Assembly (NCBI GenBank): GCA_039180865.1
Contig: JBCDCZ010000141.1
Location: 1-11,432 of the forward strand
Source: JBCDCU01 sp039180865
GTDB lineage: Bacteria > Pseudomonadota > Alphaproteobacteria > Rhizobiales > JACESI01
DNA length: 11,432 nt
Reading direction: 5' to 3'
Shown: positions 7,118 through 11,432 of the stretch, in pieces
Layout: every line of letters starts with the position of its first letter
Numbering within the stretch: the first letter of the stretch is position 1
Position numbers and translations under genes: made by a program
Notes under the pieces: model-generated
What the model saw: the letters and a program-made list of their open reading frames with translations, nothing else
What the model was told of the DNA's origin: nothing
The model's database searches: none

Positions 7118-7146
7118 TCAGCTTGCTGTAAGCAAAAGCTGGTAGC
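7117..7146 (+). promoter_or_regulatory. Second tts-box-like element, upstream of the 927-aa gene
   Basis: GTCAGCTTGCTGTAAGC (7117-7133) keeps GTCAG, TT and AAGC at the tts-box spacing but has CTG where TCG is expected. TAGC follows at 7143-7146. The same GTCAG-n-TT-n3-G-n-AAG-n10-TAGC arrangement is present in the element at 665-697. It also contains a dyad, CAGCTT (7119-7124) with AAGCTG (7136-7141). It lies 226 bases before the TTG start, in non-coding DNA. Weaker than the first box; the consensus is from memory. Confidence 0.42.
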
Positions 7147-7268
7147 TCTGAATGGGCAAGCGATTGACCATGTGATCGCATTTGTCAGGCCCGCGACGGA
7201 GCAGATCAGCAGCACCAAATCTGGCCTGCTAAGTCCAAATCAAACGCATTTTAAGTGGGCACTCCTCG

Positions 7269-7288
7269 TCACCTTGCGTCCAAGGTGA
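7269..7288 (+). other. Leader hairpin 1 before the 927-aa gene
   Basis: Perfect 8-bp inverted repeat TCACCTTG-CGTC-CAAGGTGA with a four-base loop. No T-run follows, so it is not a terminator. It lies in the presumed 5' untranslated leader between the tts-box-like element and the TTG start. Confidence 0.5.
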
Positions 7289-7311
7289 TTACCCGCGCCT
7301 GCTTGAAACCT

Positions 7312-7353
7312 CAGCCAGCGAAACCGTTGCCCTCCCTTCGGTTTAGCTGGCTG
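7312..7353 (+). other. Leader hairpin 2, directly upstream of the ribosome binding site
   Basis: CAGCCAGCGAAACCG (7312-7326) pairs with CGGTTTAGCTGGCTG (7339-7353) at 14 of 15 positions around a 12-base loop containing CCCTCCC. Only seven bases separate it from AGGAG (7361-7365). The loop's CTCC is complementary to GGAG of the ribosome binding site. No T-run follows. It may be an RNA element affecting translation of the 927-aa gene; this is inferred from the pairing only. Confidence 0.5.
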
Positions 7354-7360
7354 ATTGTAA

Positions 7361-7374
7361 AGGAGCGAAAATTG
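7361..7374 (+). promoter_or_regulatory. Ribosome binding site and TTG start of the 927-aa gene
   Basis: AGGAG (7361-7365) lies six bases before an in-frame TTG (7372-7374). The frame extends upstream to a GTG at 7255, but that codon has no ribosome binding site, and the extra 39 residues would run through both hairpins and add the only cysteine of the protein. Confidence 0.7.
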
Positions 7375-10155
7375 GTTACGCAGCCCCTGAACCCAACCGA
7401 AACGTCCATTGGCTCTTTTCCTGAAACGTCCACGCCGTTGCGAACGGATACAACAGGTTTCAGTCTCTTGGCAGCGCAAGATCGCGAATTGGCGGCTGCA
7501 GACGAGGATTCAGTTGTCCCCGCCGACCTCAACTTCAGGCAATATGCAGGAATCGGATCCGGCCAACAGGTCCTCTACGGGCAAATTAAAGGGTCGGACC
7601 AATGGGTTGCACTCAGTCCGGACGGCAAAGGTGGTTACACCAAGACAAACATTGGCGACACAGAACCGGAAAAAGCAGCCGTTCAGCAACTGATAAAGGA
7701 TGGCACATTTCCACTCGTTTTTGACGCGAATGGGGGTGCTGTCGCATTCAAAGCAAGTCCCGGCAATAGTCCGGATAGCACGAACGAGAATCGCAACTGG
7801 CTGGAACGGCAGATTCACACAGTGGGCGAACGGGTCGGCCTTACAGGCCTTGAAGGCGCAAACCTCGATGAAAAACTGGATGTCATTCCAGGCGTGGTAC
7901 AAAAGACATTTGGGGAGGTCATCCCGGGGGCTTTTTCATTCTGGGCCAAAGACAGGACCGGCGCCTCCATAGACGGAAAGCCAACGTCTGCTCTCGTTCT
8001 TGAAAACATTGAAGATCAGCAATCCAAGCATCCAACCGGTGATATCAGTTTCAGCGATTTCCAGCGCTTAAAAGCGATCGGGACCGAAGATGGCCGTTAT
8101 GTGGTTGTCGCTCAATCACGAGCGAATGCCGAATGGGTGGCGTTGACACCAGACTTTCGCGAAGGGCTCCAAGCGCAGGGTCTCGGAACGGAGGAGCCCT
8201 TAAGCATTGCAGTTCGGAACGCAATCAACGATGGCGCCTTTCCGACCGCGTTCTCGAAGGACGGCGATCCGATCAGCGGCTTCCGGCAGATACCGCCGGA
8301 ATACAAGGACGAGCGGTTTCCACCGAAAGAAATAACAACGGCCGACTTCAACGAAGCCAATTCCGATGCAGACGCGTTTGCCATCGCGGTTTCCAATCCG
8401 CGGGAAGGGCATACACGCATTAGCACGCGCAGGGTTGATGGCATATCGACCCCTGGTGAGGCCAAAACGAGCCTGGATCTTGAAATCAGACAGGTTTTCA
8501 GGAACGGCAAATGGGAGAACACCGAAATCGTTGCGATTGGTCCCTTGGTAACCCGCGACGGCGTTCTCGTCACCCAACGCTTCAATGAATATCCGCTCAG
8601 AGACGAAAACGGTGATCCTATCACGGAACTCCCGGCTGCGGCGGCCCGCGCACGCGCACTCATTGCGGATGGTGCGCTCACGACATTAACCCCCGAACAG
8701 GAGGACTATGTCGCCACTCGGAATGAAGCAGACCAACAAAACAAATTAGACTTGATCGAAAAACTGCCGAAATCAACCGCATTCGAAAGTGCGCTTGTCT
8801 CACCTGCCGACCCCAACGATCCCGACGCCCCAAACCTGATTGTGGGCGGTCAAGAAGCTCCGGGCATAACGCGATTTGAATGGTTTACGTCCACAACCAC
8901 AACCACGGAAAATCCGGAACCGAGCCTCACATATATGTTCGTGCCGAACATGGTCTACAAAGGCGGCTTCACGAAAACGGTGGGCGGACCTTGGGCCAAA
9001 TCCGCGTTTTCGGTTGGACCGGGGCTCCAGAAGTTCTTCATGCCTTTGACCGACTTTACCGAGGACGGTTACGAGACGCGAACAACATCATCGATCGTAC
9101 AAAAAACAGAACACAAAGGTGGTTTCTATCCTGCTGATGGCGGCAGCTATTTCAATCCGTTCGATGCGCCGCAATTCGACCCCGCCACCGACAGTTCGCT
9201 GGATGTCGACCCATTGTCATCAGCATTCACCGATCGATCGTTTTTTTCCAGGGTACAGCGCGACGTAAACGATTTTCAGCAGTTCTATCTGAACGCGAAT
9301 TATGCGCTTGATCTGTCGAGCTATTCTTTAAATTACAGGTATGTTCCCCATCGCACGGAACACCGATTTGCCCTCAGTGTCGGATCCGATATCAGCAAGG
9401 GCGGGCTAGAAACATCGACAGTAACGGGCGCGCCCTATACCTGGATACAGGGTCCGCAGTTTCAAACAGGTATCGCGCCTTTGACCTTCCGGGCAGAAAG
9501 ACCGTTCCAGCCTTTCGTATTTGCGGGAGAGCAGGTCGAGATTGGTGTCTATGTCCAATTGGAATCAAACAAGGTCAGTCAGCTGACCGGTGAAACTCCG
9601 CCATCAGCGACCGACTGGCATATCGTGAATGGTGAAGTCAGCGAAGGCCGGGAAGCCTGGAACACTCAATTCTCAGATATCGAAGAGGCCGCGGGGATCG
9701 TGCTGCGCTCTCAATCTATCGTGCCCTCAAAGGGAGACGACACTGCACCGATCTTTGTCAAACCGAACGCAGACATGATTGATGAGAAGATACCGGGGCA
9801 ACCGGATAACGTGGTCACCCTTGAACAGCTGGCTGACGCTCTTGCCAAAGTTGGAGATGCGTTCCCGGACCGGCCGGAATTCAAATATGTGACACCGAAA
9901 GCATTGCTTCTCGCAAACCCCGATAAAGCCGTCACGATTTCAGACCCGGAGACAGGAACCTTTACCAAAGGCTTCGTAGTGGGCGACTGGATCGAGACGA
10001 ACCTGGCAGTCAGCCTCGGCGGTCCTGGTATTTATCTAAAACCCAACAGTTTGGCAGAAGAAAACTTTGCCGACGACGGTTCACCGATTTCGCCGTTCGC
10101 AGATGACGGCTCGTTCATCCGGTCAGATGAATTGCGGCACAACAATAACAATTAG
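7372..10155 (+). CDS. Large cysteine-free probable secreted protein with duplicated module, function unknown
   Basis: From the TTG start the product is 927 aa. There is no cysteine, no Sec signal and no membrane helix; the polar, Ser/Thr/Pro-rich N-terminus (about residues 1-45, SIGSFPETSTPLRTDTTG) resembles a type III export signal. Two copies of a module of 75-80 residues are visible at about 53-126 and 225-304: both carry WVAL(S/T)PD, a TEP-like turn, an AV-x-x-x-I-x-DG-x-FP helix and a closing glycine loop. A more diverged third copy may span about 332-436 (ARALIADGALTTLTPEQ). Residues 500-740 are rich in aromatic residues and look beta-stranded (MFVPNMVYKGGF, LDLSSYSLNYRYVPHR, FRAERPFQPFVFAGEQ). 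The tail is acidic and ends in NNNN. A second large protein with a related module follows 65 bases later. Effector, translocator or extracellular appendage are all possible; I recognise no family. Confidence 0.82.
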   Translation: MVTQPLNPTETSIGSFPETSTPLRTDTTGFSLLAAQDRELAAADEDSVVPADLNFRQYAGIGSGQQVLYGQIKGSDQWVALSPDGKGGYTKTNIGDTEPEKAAVQQLIKDGTFPLVFDANGGAVAFKASPGNSPDSTNENRNWLERQIHTVGERVGLTGLEGANLDEKLDVIPGVVQKTFGEVIPGAFSFWAKDRTGASIDGKPTSALVLENIEDQQSKHPTGDISFSDFQRLKAIGTEDGRYVVVAQSRANAEWVALTPDFREGLQAQGLGTEEPLSIAVRNAINDGAFPTAFSKDGDPISGFRQIPPEYKDERFPPKEITTADFNEANSDADAFAIAVSNPREGHTRISTRRVDGISTPGEAKTSLDLEIRQVFRNGKWENTEIVAIGPLVTRDGVLVTQRFNEYPLRDENGDPITELPAAAARARALIADGALTTLTPEQEDYVATRNEADQQNKLDLIEKLPKSTAFESALVSPADPNDPDAPNLIVGGQEAPGITRFEWFTSTTTTTENPEPSLTYMFVPNMVYKGGFTKTVGGPWAKSAFSVGPGLQKFFMPLTDFTEDGYETRTTSSIVQKTEHKGGFYPADGGSYFNPFDAPQFDPATDSSLDVDPLSSAFTDRSFFSRVQRDVNDFQQFYLNANYALDLSSYSLNYRYVPHRTEHRFALSVGSDISKGGLETSTVTGAPYTWIQGPQFQTGIAPLTFRAERPFQPFVFAGEQVEIGVYVQLESNKVSQLTGETPPSATDWHIVNGEVSEGREAWNTQFSDIEEAAGIVLRSQSIVPSKGDDTAPIFVKPNADMIDEKIPGQPDNVVTLEQLADALAKVGDAFPDRPEFKYVTPKALLLANPDKAVTISDPETGTFTKGFVVGDWIETNLAVSLGGPGIYLKPNSLAEENFADDGSPISPFADDGSFIRSDELRHNNNN
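7528..7749 (+). repeat. Protein module copy A in the 927-aa protein
   Basis: Encodes about 74 residues with QWVALSPDGKGG, then TEPEKAAVQQLIKDGTFP and FDANGGAVAF. It aligns with copy B along its length, with small length differences between the motifs. The similarity is at protein level; the DNA has diverged. Confidence 0.65.
8044..8283 (+). repeat. Protein module copy B in the 927-aa protein
   Basis: Encodes about 80 residues with EWVALTPDFREG, then EEPLSIAVRNAINDGAFP and FSKDGDPISGF. These match copy A's WVALSPD, TEP, AV-x-x-x-I-x-DG-x-FP and F-x-x-x-G blocks in the same order. Confidence 0.65.
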
Positions 10156-10220
10156 TACCAAACGATTGCTGTGGTTTCGGTTTCACCTTTGGTTTCAGGC
10201 ACAGATGGGGAGATGAAGTC

Positions 10221-11432
10221 ATGAGCATTTATAACGTTACAGGCTTTGCCGATGATATTTCCTCCGATGCCTTGAAAGGAAAGGGGCTCGGCTTTGACCC
10301 AAAAGCAGCCGATGCATTCGTGGCATCTTTGGATGGTGCGACGGTTGGGCAACTGGACACACTCACCACGCAACCCAAACTGATTGCCAGCACCTCGGCA
10401 CAGGGCGGGATAGACGGGGCCGCAAGCCTGACGATTACGGCCCGCTATAAAGGCAGAGTGATTTACCAAAGCACCCAGGTCACAGGCGGGGGCGCGCCAT
10501 CGCCCTTCAAGGGCAACCTTGATCTGACTTCCGCCGATGTCTTTTCACGCTTTCCAACCGCCGTGCGCGATGCAGTGAGCGCTGAGACAGGGGATAGCGG
10601 CGCGCCTGCCAATTTCGGCACATCGCTGCGCTTATACGATCAGGGTTGGGCAGTCACGACGACCGTTCCAGGTGGCGATGCCGGCAACCCGTTCGATACC
10701 GTTGTGCTTGACGTCAAAGAACCGATCCTGACCTATCTCGCCAAATCCTTCGGCCTTTCGGCAGGTGTCCTGAACGGCACTGAGGCGCCGCCCGCCTTTA
10801 TCACCGCACAAGGGGGCGAGATTGCTTTTGGCGTGACGCTGGATGAGCTCAAAGAGCTTCAGGCGCTCAGCCAAAGCGCACCGGCACCAGGTTCAAAAGC
10901 GGCCAATGCGCGCGATGCGCTTGCAACGCGTATCGAGAACAAGTTCCTGGCTGGCTTTAATGACACTATTCAGGACCAGCGGACAGAGGCCGCACAAACC
11001 GGGACCGGGTCGACGGTAACAACCGATACACTTGAACAAACAACGACCGGATCGACTGCCCCAACAACCCGCACCTTCGAGGGCAAGACGATTTATCAGG
11101 AGCCTTATAGCGAAGCAGCGCTCAACAAGGCTTTGGCCTACACCCGGGAGTTCAACGGAACCTCGAACAGCAATGTTGCGCTGACCTATACGGTTCGCGA
11201 TCCCGGCAGTACCGAATGGAAGCTCGAAACGGCTCACGACCTGACGCCAACCCAGGCAAGTGCACTGATCGGCCAGTTGCGTCAGGATGGTGTTTTATCG
11301 AATGAGGTTTCCGACGACCTGATCTTTAAAGGCAACGGCATCGGTGGCTGGATCAAGCAGGACGGCAGCCCCGCGACCTACAAAGACGACCTCGCGATCA
11401 GACAGAGCAACTCCGACATACAAACCGGGGCG
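10221..11432 (+). CDS. Second large cysteine-free probable secreted protein, incomplete at right edge
   Basis: ATG at 10221 with GGGGAG (10207-10212) eight bases before it; the frame is open for 404 codons to the window's end. It begins MSIYNVTGFADDISSDALKG and contains no cysteine in the visible part. Residues 1-245 look globular and mixed alpha/beta (SLTITARYKGRVIYQSTQV, YDQGWAVTTTVPGG). Residues about 257-285 are a Thr/Gly/Ser-rich linker (GTGSTVTTDTLEQTTTGST). After the linker, about residues 303-382 resemble the module of the preceding protein: VALTYTVRDPGSTEWKLE, then ASALIGQLRQDGVLS and a glycine-rich turn. It lies 65 bases after the 927-aa gene with no terminator between, so the two are probably co-transcribed. 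Three GGTTTC hexamers (10173-10196) occur in that gap. Probably a further T3SS substrate; I recognise no family. Confidence 0.8.
   Translation, partial: MSIYNVTGFADDISSDALKGKGLGFDPKAADAFVASLDGATVGQLDTLTTQPKLIASTSAQGGIDGAASLTITARYKGRVIYQSTQVTGGGAPSPFKGNLDLTSADVFSRFPTAVRDAVSAETGDSGAPANFGTSLRLYDQGWAVTTTVPGGDAGNPFDTVVLDVKEPILTYLAKSFGLSAGVLNGTEAPPAFITAQGGEIAFGVTLDELKELQALSQSAPAPGSKAANARDALATRIENKFLAGFNDTIQDQRTEAAQTGTGSTVTTDTLEQTTTGSTAPTTRTFEGKTIYQEPYSEAALNKALAYTREFNGTSNSNVALTYTVRDPGSTEWKLETAHDLTPTQASALIGQLRQDGVLSNEVSDDLIFKGNGIGGWIKQDGSPATYKDDLAIRQSNSDIQTGA
11119..11370 (+). repeat. Possible diverged module copy in the incomplete protein
   Basis: Encodes a GS-T-E-W strand, a helix with ALIGQLRQDGVLS and a glycine loop (GNGIGGW), in the same order as WVALSPD, AVQQLIKDGTFP and the glycine loop of copies A and B. 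Identity is low and the match was made by eye. Confidence 0.4.

Larger units (their letters stand above)
6929..7371. other. Non-coding region between sctV and the 927-aa gene
   Basis: About 440 bases. From left to right it holds a minus-strand open stretch resembling a gene's 3' end (6938-7117), with a near-palindrome CGCCTTCACGTGTGAAAGCG (6962-6981) inside it, the second tts-box-like element (7117-7146), and two hairpins (7269-7288 and 7312-7353) before the ribosome binding site. No T-run terminator is visible after sctV. Confidence 0.6.

Noticed and set aside
7255..7371. GTG at 7255 as start of the large protein (966 aa)
   Set aside because: No ribosome binding site; the extension would translate both hairpins and add the only cysteine, whereas AGGAG is ideally placed for TTG at 7372.
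4071..10167. The 10-mer CCAAACGATT occurring at 4071 and at 10158, both just after stop codons
   Set aside because: A 10-base match between two places in an 11-kb window is expected many times by chance, and the flanks do not extend the match.
10152..11237. Minus-strand open frames near the right edge
   Set aside because: They lie antisense to the continuous + strand gene starting at 10221, which has a good ribosome binding site and shared module features.

Overview
The window is part of a type III secretion (T3SS, injectisome) locus, almost certainly from an alphaproteobacterium. All genes with real support lie on the + strand. The core genes identify the system: the C-terminal part of an N-terminal secretin subunit (SctC N0/N1 region, entering from the left edge), SctD with an FHA-like domain, a small SctX-like protein, the TPR-like chaperone SctY, and the complete export gate SctV with the FHIPEP-family signature. 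The alphaproteobacterial assignment is an inference. It rests on the short, apparently split secretin (as in rhizobial RhcC1/NolW) and on two intergenic elements that resemble the rhizobial 'tts box' bound by TtsI. GC content is only a little above one half, which could fit a marine Hyphomicrobiales or Stappiaceae member as well as a rhizobium. The genus cannot be fixed from this sequence.

Layout. 1-391: end of the sctC-type gene. 392-792: non-coding leader with a good tts-box-like element at 665-697. 793-2848: three unrecognised, cysteine-free, probably secreted proteins (84, 476 and 91 aa), closed by a strong intrinsic terminator at 2876-2904. 2979-6928: compact structural unit sctD - sctX-like - sctY - sctV, where sctY and sctV overlap by an ATGA. 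6929-7371: non-coding, with a minus-strand stretch that looks like the broken 3' end of a gene, a second tts-box-like element at 7117-7146, and two strong hairpins in front of a TTG start. 7372-10155: an unrecognised 927-aa protein with an internal duplication. 10221 to the right edge: a second large unrecognised protein (404 codons in the window, incomplete) carrying what looks like a divergent copy of the same module.

Working model. SctC and SctD contribute to the outer- and inner-membrane rings, SctV is the cytoplasmic export gate, and SctX/SctY act at the gate in export of early substrates. The three small and medium proteins at 793-2848 and the two large ones after 7372 are the best candidates for secreted parts (needle, rod, tip, translocators or effectors). 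Each of these two groups follows a tts-box-like element, while the sctDXYV unit does not. This suggests that secreted substrates are switched on together by a TtsI-like regulator. The secreted proteins match no family I can name, and they are the most novel part of the window.
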